Origin: CAVVEC01 sp963770485
Lineage (GTDB): Bacteria > Acidobacteriota > Terriglobia > Terriglobales > Acidobacteriaceae
Direction of reading: 5' to 3'
Length of the DNA: 64,000 nt
Assembly: GCA_963770485.1 (NCBI GenBank)
Contig: CAVYPX010000011.1
Coordinates: forward strand, 1-64,000
In this document: piece by piece, positions 8,944 through 16,844 of the stretch
Layout of the letters: every line of letters starts with the position of its first letter
Position numbering within the stretch: position 1 is the stretch's first letter
Notes under the pieces: model-generated
Database searches by the model: none
What the model was told of the DNA's origin: nothing
What the model saw: only the letters and a program-made list of their open reading frames with translations
Made by a program: the position numbers and the translations under genes

Positions 8944-9636
8944 TCACCGTGCCATCGCTCCCGTGGTCGTCGGAATCCGGCTGGCGTCCAGCGGGACGTC
9001 GCGCTGGATCACCATTTCCAGCGTCGTGCCGGCATCGAGTTTTACGTCGTTGCCCCGACTCAACAGAGCGATCACGCTTCCAACTGCTCCTCCAATACCT
9101 GCGCCGATTAGCGCTCCCTTACCTCCCTCGGTAGCGGCACCGATCACTGCGCCAGTGGCGCCAGTTGTGGCGACCGTGCCGACCTTCTGGGCGGTCTGGC
9201 TGTCGCCGCGAATCGTGCCCTCGCTGTCTTTCACTCCCGTCTTGTCCACGCCCGGGGCGTTCTCGACGGCACCCGGCAAGAGCACGGTGTAGCCGCTGGG
9301 ATAGATGAGCGTGGTGAAGTGCATCAAGACCTGGGCGCGTCCTTTGACCCGCCCCGCACGCTGGATGCGGCTGATCCTTCCCTGCACGTAAGTGCCAGCG
9401 GGAATCAAAACCCGGCCGTTAGCCACAACCGGAAACGTAGTTTCCGCGTACACGGCGTCGCCCTCACGCGTCTGCTTGGTCGAAATGGCGTGTTTCAGCG
9501 CTACCGGTACCCTGGTTCCGGCGGGTATTGACAACTCACGTGCGGATTCTGTGGACGAAGAGTTGTCAGGCTTAGTTCCAGCAACCTGAGCAGACGCTAA
9601 GATCGCCAGCATAAATGCAGAAAGCACAACGCGCAT
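8944..9636 (-). CDS. Secreted glycine-zipper envelope protein
   Basis: 230 residues with a signal peptide (about 1-17). Residues 33-120 form a small beta-rich domain (SIPAGTRVPVALKHAISTK, then IPAGTYVQGRISRIQRAGRV) similar to the conserved domain of TrbI/VirB10-type proteins. A glycine-zipper hairpin follows (about 150-198) with GAVIGAATEGGKGALIGAG and GGAVGSVIALLSRG. A short tail starts LDAGTTLEMVIQRDV. Such proteins sit in the periplasm or outer membrane. It converges with the SIMPL gene, and a palindromic GGACGGTCGTCC lies between them. The exact function is unknown. Confidence 0.82.
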   Translation of the reverse strand: MRVVLSAFMLAILASAQVAGTKPDNSSSTESARELSIPAGTRVPVALKHAISTKQTREGDAVYAETTFPVVANGRVLIPAGTYVQGRISRIQRAGRVKGRAQVLMHFTTLIYPSGYTVLLPGAVENAPGVDKTGVKDSEGTIRGDSQTAQKVGTVATTGATGAVIGAATEGGKGALIGAGIGGAVGSVIALLSRGNDVKLDAGTTLEMVIQRDVPLDASRIPTTTGAMAR

Positions 9637-9751
9637 AGGAAACTCCCGAAAAATCCCTCGCCCTGCAAAACCGGCCTAGCACCAGCATAGAACGCGCCGG
9701 GAACTCGATGCAAAGTACGATGCAAGCGGGACGAAAAAAGTTAGATGGGGC

Positions 9752-10084
9752 TTATCGAGATGGCAATCGGAAATCAGGCGCCGACCGCTTAAGCTCGCTC
9801 TCGATCACGTTGCCCATAAACTGAGATTGCAGCTTCTGCGCGCAAAGCTCCCCGCAGACGTGCAGAGTGCCCTCGCGCGCCGCTATCTCTTCATCCCAGG
9901 GGCACAGGTACAACACCGGCCGGCTGAAATCGCCGAAGGATGTCCAGATCAACCACCACCGGTCGGTCGATCGCTTCAGGATTCCGCAATTGGGTCCGGC
10001 ACAGCGATAGAAGGGATTCGGCGTCGGGATTCTTGATTGAGAGGCTTCCATTCGGCTCGGGGTTCTCCGGTGCGCAGCGGCCAT
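9752..10084 (-). CDS. Small Cys-containing conserved hypothetical protein
   Basis: 110 residues. Five Cys lie in three groups: YRCAGPNCG, YLCPW and HVCGELCAQKL. This looks like a compact metal-binding fold, but it matches no family I recognise. The sequence has no membrane segment or signal peptide. The start is uncertain: ATG 10084 has little ribosome site, and Met12 (10051) is an alternative. It lies downstream of the glycine-zipper gene's start, on the same strand, with the NamZ fusion upstream. Confidence 0.6.
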   Translation of the reverse strand: MAAAHRRTPSRMEASQSRIPTPNPFYRCAGPNCGILKRSTDRWWLIWTSFGDFSRPVLYLCPWDEEIAAREGTLHVCGELCAQKLQSQFMGNVIESELKRSAPDFRLPSR

Positions 10085-10166
10085 CTTTTAGCGCGCAACC
10101 ATTCTAGCCAAAACCAGCGTGGAACGCACCTTCCGTATGCTGGTAACGGTATGTTTGGAATGCCGG

Positions 10167-12524
10167 TTATTTGTAGATCAGGTATTTCTGCCGGATCTGC
10201 TCGAAGGTCTGCAACGGCTCTCGCCAATCTTCCGCGATGCGACGAGGATCTTCGCCTTTTGAAATCGTGTCGTACACCGACTCATTCACCAGGAGTTCAA
10301 TCATGCGTTCCATGTGAAATTGCTCGGGATAAAGCTTGTGCAGCGCGGACGCCAATTCAATCCCCAATTCCGGCGCATCGAAAGCGTTGCGCTCGACCAA
10401 AATCATGTTTACGCCTTCGCATTGCTCTCCGGCATAGGTGCTGGCGCTAGGCGTGAAGTTTACCGGAACGAAGCGGACGCCGGAAATGTCCCGGGCGTTC
10501 ATATACTGCGCCAGTTCGCGGGCCCTGATCCAGGGAGCGCCCACCAATTCAAACGGCGTATCCGTGCCACGTCCTACCGACACATTGGTGCCTTCAACCA
10601 GCGCCACCCCGGGATATAACGTCGCTTCCGTGAGGCTACGCAGATTCGGCGATGGATTCACCCACGCCAACCCAGTCGAATCGTACCAGTCGCCGCGCAT
10701 CCATCCCTCCATGGGGACGACTTGCAGGCGCGCATTAATGTTGCGCTCGGAATTGAACAACTTCGCCAGCTCGCCCATGGTCATGCCATGACGCACGGGA
10801 ACGGCAGCATAGTTGGTGAAACTCGCGCGCCCCGGATCAGGCACTGGTCCCTGTACAAACGAACCGGTAATCGGGTTGGGGCGGTCGAGCACGATGACCT
10901 CGATGCCCGCCTTGGCCGCGCCTTCCAGGAAATATCCCAGCGAGGTCTCGTAGGTGTAGAAGCGGGCGCCCGCATCCTGGATATCGACGATCACTGCATC
11001 CAGCGTCCTAAGAACTTCGAGCGACGGCCGGCGCGCCGCGTCGGTTCCGCCGTATACGCTGTAGACCGGGATTCCCGTGGCCGCATCCCGGGAATCACCG
11101 ATATCGGTTGTATCCAGCGTGCCGGTCACTCCATGCTCTGGGCTGAAGATGGCCTCTAGTGCGACACCCGGCGCCTGAGACAACACATCAATCGTGCGGC
11201 GGCCCTGCGAATCCAGCCCGGTCTGGTTGGTCAGCAGTCCGATCTTTTTCTTCTCGGCTGTGCCTGTGATCACGTCGAAATTATGGGCTTCCAGAACATC
11301 AATTCCCGCCCGCACTGAGCCGTTGCGGACCGCGACTCGGCGCGCCGCGGTCTGCGCCTCGTTATATCCCGTGATACTTGCACAGCACAGCTTTTCCTTT
11401 TCGCTGGCAGTCAAGGACAAAGCCGCAGCCACCGCGGTCGCGACCTTTGACCGCAGCACAACCGCACTTCCCTTTCCACGCGGGTGAACCGCATTGGCGA
11501 GCACGATGATGAACGTACGCGTCGCGGGATCGATCCACAACGAGGTCCCCGTAAAGCCTGTGTGCCCAAATGATCCCACCGGCAACAGGTCCCCTCGAGG
11601 GCTGGAGAAGGGAGAATCTATGTCCCAACCGAAGCCGCGCAGCACTTCGGAGGTTGGCGGTTGCTGCGGCGTAATCATCTTCTCGGTCATCATCGGCGAA
11701 AGGACTGCACCGCCCTTTAACAAAAACTGCGCGAAAGTTGAAAGATCGTCGACCGTCGAGAATAGCCCCGAATGCCCCGCAACGCCACCCATTCGGCGAG
11801 CGGTTGGATCGTGCACCACTCCACGTAACATGTTGTCGTGTTCGTCATACTGCGTCGGCGCAATTTTCGGCAACCATGCGGCAGGAGGAAGAAAGCGCGT
11901 GTGCGTCATTTTCAGTGGCCCAAAGATATTCTTCTGGCAGTACTGCTCCAGCGATATCCCAGACACGCGTTCCACCAGCGCGCCGAGCACAATGAAGTTG
12001 ATATCGCTGTACAGGAACTGCGATCCCGGAGCGTAGACCGGTTTCTGCTCGTAGGCCATGCGCAGTGCGGTTTCACGCCCCTTCCACGGTTGGGATAGAT
12101 CCAGATCCTCGGGAAGCCCGGAATAGTGGGTAAGCAGTTCGCGAACTGTAATTTCCTCTTTGCCGTTCTGCCCGAACTGCGGGATGTACTTGGCCACGGG
12201 GTCATTAACCCGAATCTCCCCCTTCTGCACCAGTTGCATGACCGCCGTGGTGGTTGCAATTACTTTGGTCAGCGAGGCCAGATCAAAGATGGTGTCGGTA
12301 GTCATTGCTTCGCGCCGCGGTTCCAACGATCGGCTGCCGAAGGCCTTGCGGTAGACGACCTGTCCGTTGTGCCAGACCAAAACCACTGCGCCGGGAATTT
12401 CGCCATCGCGAATGGAATCTTGCACGATGTTGTCAACAACAGCGAGTTGACTCGGTGGAGTCACCGTTTTCTCTGCCCCGGCCGAAGCAATCGAAAGCCC
12501 GGTGAGCAGAAACGTGTAGGCCAA
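10167..12524 (-). CDS. Fusion of AmiE-like beta-lactamase-fold hydrolase and NamZ (DUF1343) exo-muramidase
   Basis: 785 residues. The N-terminal export signal begins LAYTFLLTGLSIASAGA; the TTG at 12524 is the first standard start, but the hydrophobic stretch extends upstream in frame (LRLCLAG), so the true start may be earlier. Domain 1 (about 25-370) is a serine hydrolase of the class C beta-lactamase/esterase fold: Ser84-L-T-Lys87, Tyr171-S-D and His320-T-G. Domain 2 (about 403-785) matches NamZ/DUF1343: IGLLTNQTG, FSPEHG (460-464) and VDIQDAGARFYTY. In Bacillus, AmiE and NamZ are separate exported enzymes that trim peptides from MurNAc and release MurNAc. The cytosolic murQ lies nearby, on the opposite strand. 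Confidence 0.9.
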   Translation of the reverse strand: MAYTFLLTGLSIASAGAEKTVTPPSQLAVVDNIVQDSIRDGEIPGAVVLVWHNGQVVYRKAFGSRSLEPRREAMTTDTIFDLASLTKVIATTTAVMQLVQKGEIRVNDPVAKYIPQFGQNGKEEITVRELLTHYSGLPEDLDLSQPWKGRETALRMAYEQKPVYAPGSQFLYSDINFIVLGALVERVSGISLEQYCQKNIFGPLKMTHTRFLPPAAWLPKIAPTQYDEHDNMLRGVVHDPTARRMGGVAGHSGLFSTVDDLSTFAQFLLKGGAVLSPMMTEKMITPQQPPTSEVLRGFGWDIDSPFSSPRGDLLPVGSFGHTGFTGTSLWIDPATRTFIIVLANAVHPRGKGSAVVLRSKVATAVAAALSLTASEKEKLCCASITGYNEAQTAARRVAVRNGSVRAGIDVLEAHNFDVITGTAEKKKIGLLTNQTGLDSQGRRTIDVLSQAPGVALEAIFSPEHGVTGTLDTTDIGDSRDAATGIPVYSVYGGTDAARRPSLEVLRTLDAVIVDIQDAGARFYTYETSLGYFLEGAAKAGIEVIVLDRPNPITGSFVQGPVPDPGRASFTNYAAVPVRHGMTMGELAKLFNSERNINARLQVVPMEGWMRGDWYDSTGLAWVNPSPNLRSLTEATLYPGVALVEGTNVSVGRGTDTPFELVGAPWIRARELAQYMNARDISGVRFVPVNFTPSASTYAGEQCEGVNMILVERNAFDAPELGIELASALHKLYPEQFHMERMIELLVNESVYDTISKGEDPRRIAEDWREPLQTFEQIRQKYLIYK

Positions 12525-12700
12525 GCCGGCAAGGCACAGCCGTAGGCGCGAGTTGGTTCGGTTCGTGCGGATACTCCGACTTTACACAACCACCTCGAAG
12601 GTGCTCAAGAAACTCAAGTAAGGGGGTGCCGTTTGTGCCATAGGTCGGTTGCTTTACCCACCGCGAGAACTTTGCTATAAACCGAAACTGAGCCAACGCT

Positions 12701-13843
12701 TTGTCCGAAATCTCCATTCCGCTGAATGCAGCCGCCGAGAACACCGCGCGATTCCCCATTCCTGCCTACGAGCAGCAGGACGCCACGTTCTCGCGGGGAT
12801 TTGACCTGTTGCGGCAGGCCATCGTGGAACGAGCATTTCCTGCAGCTTCGGTTGCCATCACACACAAAGGGAGGCTGGTCTGCTTGAAGGCGCTGGGCCG
12901 CTTCACCTACGAACCCGATGCTCCCGAAGTGACCGCCGACAGCATTTTCGATATTGCTTCCGTTTCCAAGGTCGTGGCCACGACCACGATGGCCATGATC
13001 CTCCACGAACGCGGCCTTCTCGACCTGGACATGCCACTTGTGGCTGTTGTGGGGCAGTTCGCTGGAGAAGATCCTCGGCGCGACGAAGTCACTTTACGCA
13101 TGTTGCTGGCGCACTCCTCAGGCCTCCCCGCTTACGAAAAGCTGTTCCTGCGGGCAAAAACGAGGGACGAACTCGTTTCCGGCGCCTGCTCGACTCCCCT
13201 CGCCGCCAACCCCGGCGCCAAAGCCGAATACAGCGACATCGGCTTCATCCTGCTGGGAGTCGCGCTCGAACGCCTGGCAGAGGACGCGATTGACCGCTTC
13301 TGCCAGCATGAAATCTTCGGTGCGTTAGGAATGAGTCACACGGCATTCAATCCCCCGGCCTCCTGGCGTCCTTCCATCCCTCCTACTGTGGATGACCGCT
13401 CGTTCCGCCACCGAATCATCCAAGGCGAGGTGCAGGACGAAAACGCCAGCGTGATGGGAGGCGTGGCCGGACATGCTGGCTTGTTTGCCACGGCAGGAGA
13501 TTTTGCCATCTTCGCCCATGCCATGCTTCGGGGTGGTCAGCCGATTATCCGTTCGGAAGCGCTGACCTTGTTTACCCGCCGGGAATCCTCGCCGCCGGAC
13601 ACTTCGCGCGCTCTGGGTTGGGACACACCCTCGTCCGCGTCACAATCGGGGAAATATTTCTCGCCCACTTCGTTCGGGCATCTCGGTTACACCGGAACCT
13701 CGCTGTGGATCGATCCGGAACGGCAACTTTCGGTCAGCCTGCTGACAAACCGGACTTGGCCCGACGCCAGCAATCAAGCCGTCAAGCAGGTGCGTCCGAG
13801 ATTTCACGACGCGGTTATCGAAGCTCTGGAGGAATGCAGTTGA
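12701..13843 (+). CDS. AmiE-like beta-lactamase-fold serine hydrolase
   Basis: 380 residues from a TTG; no ATG precedes the conserved core. The motifs are Ser87-V-S-Lys90 (FDIASVSKVVATTTM), Tyr177-S-D and a late FGHLGYTGTSLWID. These match domain 1 of the neighbouring fusion, so the two are likely paralogues. No signal peptide is visible, unlike the fusion, so this copy is probably cytoplasmic. The stop codon overlaps the beginning of murQ, so the two are translated together. An N-acetylmuramyl-peptide amidase role fits the context; an esterase or beta-lactamase-related role cannot be excluded. Confidence 0.85.
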   Translation: MSEISIPLNAAAENTARFPIPAYEQQDATFSRGFDLLRQAIVERAFPAASVAITHKGRLVCLKALGRFTYEPDAPEVTADSIFDIASVSKVVATTTMAMILHERGLLDLDMPLVAVVGQFAGEDPRRDEVTLRMLLAHSSGLPAYEKLFLRAKTRDELVSGACSTPLAANPGAKAEYSDIGFILLGVALERLAEDAIDRFCQHEIFGALGMSHTAFNPPASWRPSIPPTVDDRSFRHRIIQGEVQDENASVMGGVAGHAGLFATAGDFAIFAHAMLRGGQPIIRSEALTLFTRRESSPPDTSRALGWDTPSSASQSGKYFSPTSFGHLGYTGTSLWIDPERQLSVSLLTNRTWPDASNQAVKQVRPRFHDAVIEALEECS

Positions 13844-14772
13844 ACCGCAAACGCACCAAGTCGCGTGCCGATCTGAGCCACCTCTTCACTGAGCAGGCGA
13901 ATCGCGCCTCCCGCGACCTTGATCTGAAATCCTCCCTCGAAATCGCGCGCATCATCAATGCCGAGGACGCCAAAGTTGCAGCTGCCGTGAAGCGGGCTCT
14001 GCCGCAAATTGCCGGCGCCATCACACTCATCACCTCTGCCCTGAAACGCGGCGGACGTCTGATCTACGTGGGCGCCGGAACCAGTGGCCGGATCGCCGCA
14101 CTCGACGCCACCGAGTGTCCGCCTACGTTCAACACCGATCCGAGAACGGTGCAGTTCGTGATGGCCGGAGGATCAAAAGCGCTGGGGGCCGCCGTCGAAG
14201 CCAACGAGGATTCCAGCAAACTCGGCGAGCGCGAAATCACGAAGAAGAAGCCGGGCAGAAAGGACGTGGTCGTGGGAATCACGGCCAGCGGACGGACTCC
14301 GTTCACTGTCGCGGCGGTTAAGTACGCCCGCCGTCATGGTGCGCAAACGATTGCCGTCACCTGCAACCGGAATTCGCTTTTGGAAAAGGCGGCTCATCTC
14401 GCCATTGTGACCGAGGTCGGACCGGAAGTCATCGCGGGCTCCAGTCGTATGAAAGCCGGCACAGCCCAAAAGATGGTGCTGAATATCCTTTCCAGCGGCG
14501 CCATGACCCGTCTCGGCTATGTTTACGGGAACCTGATGGTAAACGTCCACCTGAAGAATGAGAAGTTGTGGGAACGTGGGATCCTCATCCTGCAACAGGC
14601 CGCGGGAATCGAAAGAGAAGCCGCCAAAGCGGCCCTAAAATCCGCCGGAAACAGCCTCCCAGTGGCGTTGGTGATGCTCAAGGCAGGCGTAGGCCGGGTC
14701 GAGGCTACGCGCTTCTTGCGAACCGCTGACGGTCATGTCCGGCAGGCGATTGCTGCCGCCCGAAGTCTGTAG
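13834..14772 (+). CDS. murQ: N-acetylmuramic acid 6-phosphate etherase
   Basis: 312 residues, the usual MurQ size. It converts MurNAc-6-phosphate to GlcNAc-6-phosphate and D-lactate in the cytoplasm. The SIS domain carries IYVGAGTSGRIAALDATECPPTF-type signature residues and GEREITKKKPGRKDVVVGI. It ends with MurQ-type helices (VHLKNEKLWERGI). Two starts are possible: ATG 13834 lies directly after GGAGGA, whereas TTG 13840 is spaced 7 bases from GGAGG and overlaps the upstream stop as TTGA. Either way it is coupled to the AmiE-like gene. No MurNAc kinase or PTS gene is in the window. Confidence 0.95.
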   Translation: MQLNRKRTKSRADLSHLFTEQANRASRDLDLKSSLEIARIINAEDAKVAAAVKRALPQIAGAITLITSALKRGGRLIYVGAGTSGRIAALDATECPPTFNTDPRTVQFVMAGGSKALGAAVEANEDSSKLGEREITKKKPGRKDVVVGITASGRTPFTVAAVKYARRHGAQTIAVTCNRNSLLEKAAHLAIVTEVGPEVIAGSSRMKAGTAQKMVLNILSSGAMTRLGYVYGNLMVNVHLKNEKLWERGILILQQAAGIEREAAKAALKSAGNSLPVALVMLKAGVGRVEATRFLRTADGHVRQAIAAARSL

Positions 14773-15073
14773 GGGTGGGTTGCGCTTGCAACCTCCGTGT
14801 GCTTGGCGTCCTCCGTGGTTTAGTTGCAGCTTGCAACCTCTGCGGCCTCGGTGTCCTCCGTGTCCTCTGTGGTTTGATCGGTGATGGAACGAGAAGGACG
14901 CTGGCTCCGACCAAGAAATCCAAGTACCCGACTCCCGCCAGGCCGTGCCCTTCCGGTTAACAATTCCCTTCTGCCACCTGCCATCTTCCCCGCTAGAATA
15001 GGGGTGCGCCACAGATTGGACGGACCTGATGGGCCTTGCCCCGGTTCGCAGTCTGCTTCGAACTCATATCGAT
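14773..15073. other. Intergenic region with repeated GCAACCTC/CTCCGTGG tracts
   Basis: No gene seen. Bases 14778-14876 contain two GC(T)TGCAACCTC copies and several CTCCGTG/CTCTGTGGTTT units, a simple-repeat style that resembles interspersed repeats in other soil bacteria. Bases 14880-15073 carry the leader of murA; no clear promoter boxes. Confidence 0.5.
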
Positions 15074-16378
15074 ATGGATAAATTCGTAATCCGCGGCGGC
15101 AATCCGCTGCTCGGGACCATTCGCGTCAGCGGCGCTAAGAACGCGGCGCTGCCCTGCATGGCCGCCGCTCTTCTAACCGAAGAACCTGTCATCCTGGAAA
15201 ATATTCCCCACGTGCGCGACATCGAAACGACCCGCAAACTCCTGGCAGCGATGGGAGCGGAAGTCGAACTCGGTTATGGCCGCGCTCAGCATCGAACCAA
15301 GATTTGCTGCAAGAACCTGGCCTCGCCGGAAGCCTCCTACGAATTGGTGAAGACGATGCGCGCCTCGACTCTGGTGCTGGGACCTCTGGTCGCGCGCTGT
15401 GGTCGCGCCCGTGTGTCTTTGCCCGGGGGATGCGCGATTGGCGCCCGTCCCATCGACCTTCACATCAAAGGACTGGAGCGGCTCGGCGCAACCATCGTAC
15501 AAGACCACGGATACGTGGAAGCCAGCGCAAAACGGCTGCGTGGCGCTGAAATTGTTTTCGACAAGATTACCGTCACCGGCACCGAAGATTTACTGATGGC
15601 GGCCGCACTCGCGGATGGCGAGACCGTCATGCTGAACTGTGCTCGCGAACCGGAGGTTGCCGATCTCGCCGACCTGCTGAACAAGATGGGAGCGCGCATC
15701 GAGGGCGCTGGAACTTCAACCATCCGCGTGAAAGGGGTCGAGAAACTGCATGGCGCCAAGCACCGCATCATTCCCGACCGCATTGAAGCCGCCACATTCA
15801 TCATCGCGGGCGCTCTCACCGCCGGAGATCTGAACGTCGCCGCCTGCGATCCCCGTCACCTCGCAGCCCTGCTGCAGAAACTCACCGAAGTCGGCGTGAA
15901 GACGGCGCATACCGCGGAATCTGTCCGGGTGATGGGCGACAACCCTCTGAAGGCGGCTGACGTTGTGACCGAAGAATATCCGGGCTTCCCCACCGACGTG
16001 CAAGCTCAGTACATGGCGTTGGTCACCCAGGCGGATGGGACTTCCATCATTACCGAAAATATCTTCGAGAACCGCTTCATGCATGCGCAGGAACTGGTGC
16101 GTATGGGAGCCAACATCAAGATCGAAGGTCGCCGCGCCATCGTTCAAGGCAAGGCGCCGTTAAGCGGCGCGGCGGTCCTGGCTTCAGACCTGCGGGCTTC
16201 GGCATCGCTGGTACTTGCAGCTCTGGTGGCGGATGGTGAGACCATCATTGATCGCGTCTACCACATCGATCGCGGGTACGAGAATATCGAAGAAAAGTTG
16301 CGCGGCGTAGGGGCTCAGATCCGCCGCATCGGCGAGATTCTGCCCAAAAAGGCAGCCGCGCCGGCTGTAAGAGTATAA
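15074..16378 (+). CDS. murA: UDP-N-acetylglucosamine 1-carboxyvinyltransferase
   Basis: 434 residues from ATG 15074 (MDKFVIRGGNPL), the usual MurA N-terminus; an in-frame ATG at 15029 would add 15 atypical residues. MurA transfers enolpyruvate from PEP to UDP-GlcNAc, the first committed step of peptidoglycan synthesis. Lys22 (GAKNAAL) and the catalytic Cys120 (LPGGCAIGARPIDLH) are present, so fosfomycin would be expected to alkylate the Cys. The rest follows the two-domain EPSP-synthase fold (EEYPGFPTDVQAQYMAL, AQELVRMGANI). It lies downstream of murQ with a 300-base gap, so it probably has its own promoter. Confidence 0.96.
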   Translation: MDKFVIRGGNPLLGTIRVSGAKNAALPCMAAALLTEEPVILENIPHVRDIETTRKLLAAMGAEVELGYGRAQHRTKICCKNLASPEASYELVKTMRASTLVLGPLVARCGRARVSLPGGCAIGARPIDLHIKGLERLGATIVQDHGYVEASAKRLRGAEIVFDKITVTGTEDLLMAAALADGETVMLNCAREPEVADLADLLNKMGARIEGAGTSTIRVKGVEKLHGAKHRIIPDRIEAATFIIAGALTAGDLNVAACDPRHLAALLQKLTEVGVKTAHTAESVRVMGDNPLKAADVVTEEYPGFPTDVQAQYMALVTQADGTSIITENIFENRFMHAQELVRMGANIKIEGRRAIVQGKAPLSGAAVLASDLRASASLVLAALVADGETIIDRVYHIDRGYENIEEKLRGVGAQIRRIGEILPKKAAAPAVRV

Positions 16379-16458
16379 GTATCTTTTGAGATGTATCGCT
16401 GCTGCCCTTGGATGATTTGAAGGTAGGTGAGCGAACGCCGCCTGCGCCAGGCAATTCC

Positions 16459-16584
16459 CTAGGCAGACTTCCTTTTCAGAGCAGACGTAAAGGTAATGAC
16501 TTTTCCCCGTTCTGCCGGAGGAGCCTGTTTCTTCGTCTTGCCTCGGTGTGAAGCCGGAACATAGAAGTTGATGATCCGCGCCAT
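16459..16584 (-). CDS. 41-aa basic conserved-looking small protein
   Basis: ATG at 16582-16584, preceded by AAAGGAGAG at 6 bases, one of the best ribosome sites in the window. The 41 residues start MARIINFYVPASHRGK and end FTSALKRKSA; about a quarter are Lys or Arg. The middle is QAPPAERGKVITF. I recall similar short proteins with an N-terminal ..FY(V/I)P.. and a central ..RGK(V/I)I.F in Acidobacteria, but did not check. The gene is separated from pnp by a terminator, so it has its own transcript. A CTAGG-N6-CCTAG palindrome lies about 100 bases upstream. Function unknown. Confidence 0.7.
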   Translation of the reverse strand: MARIINFYVPASHRGKTKKQAPPAERGKVITFTSALKRKSA

Positions 16585-16684
16585 GAAATCTCTCCTTTGT
16601 GAAATTGCGAACGGAGCATCCAAAGCCGCCGGAACACCCGCTCGGGAATGAGCTAACCTTAATCAAGCGGCCTAAAGCTCGCTA

Positions 16685-16700
16685 CTAGGCAAATCCCTAG
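16685..16700. promoter_or_regulatory. CTAGG-N6-CCTAG palindrome, possible operator
   Basis: A perfect 5-base inverted repeat (CTAGGCAAATCCCTAG) about 100 bases upstream of the 41-aa gene, followed by a T6 run. Thirteen bases covering it (16688-16700) recur with one change at 16450-16462, just past that gene's stop. It looks like a site for a dimeric regulator, but no regulator is identified. Confidence 0.4.
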
Positions 16701-16775
16701 TTTTTTGAAACGCGCCCGATGTGAGGTAGGACCCAGGGTCTCACTGACGAGACGGGCGGGGACGCCCGTCCTCCA

Positions 16776-16803
16776 TGAAAAAGCCGCGACTTTCGTCGCG
16801 GCT
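16776..16803 (-). terminator. Rho-independent terminator of rpsO-pnp
   Basis: On the minus strand, a perfect 9-bp stem AGCCGCGAC/GTCGCGGCT with a GAAA loop is followed by TTTTTC. It lies about 40 bases beyond the pnp stop, so it should end the rpsO-pnp transcript. Confidence 0.85.
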
Positions 16804-16844
16804 CTTTGTCTTCTAATCCTCGCTAATCCGTGGCCAAAAGGTTC

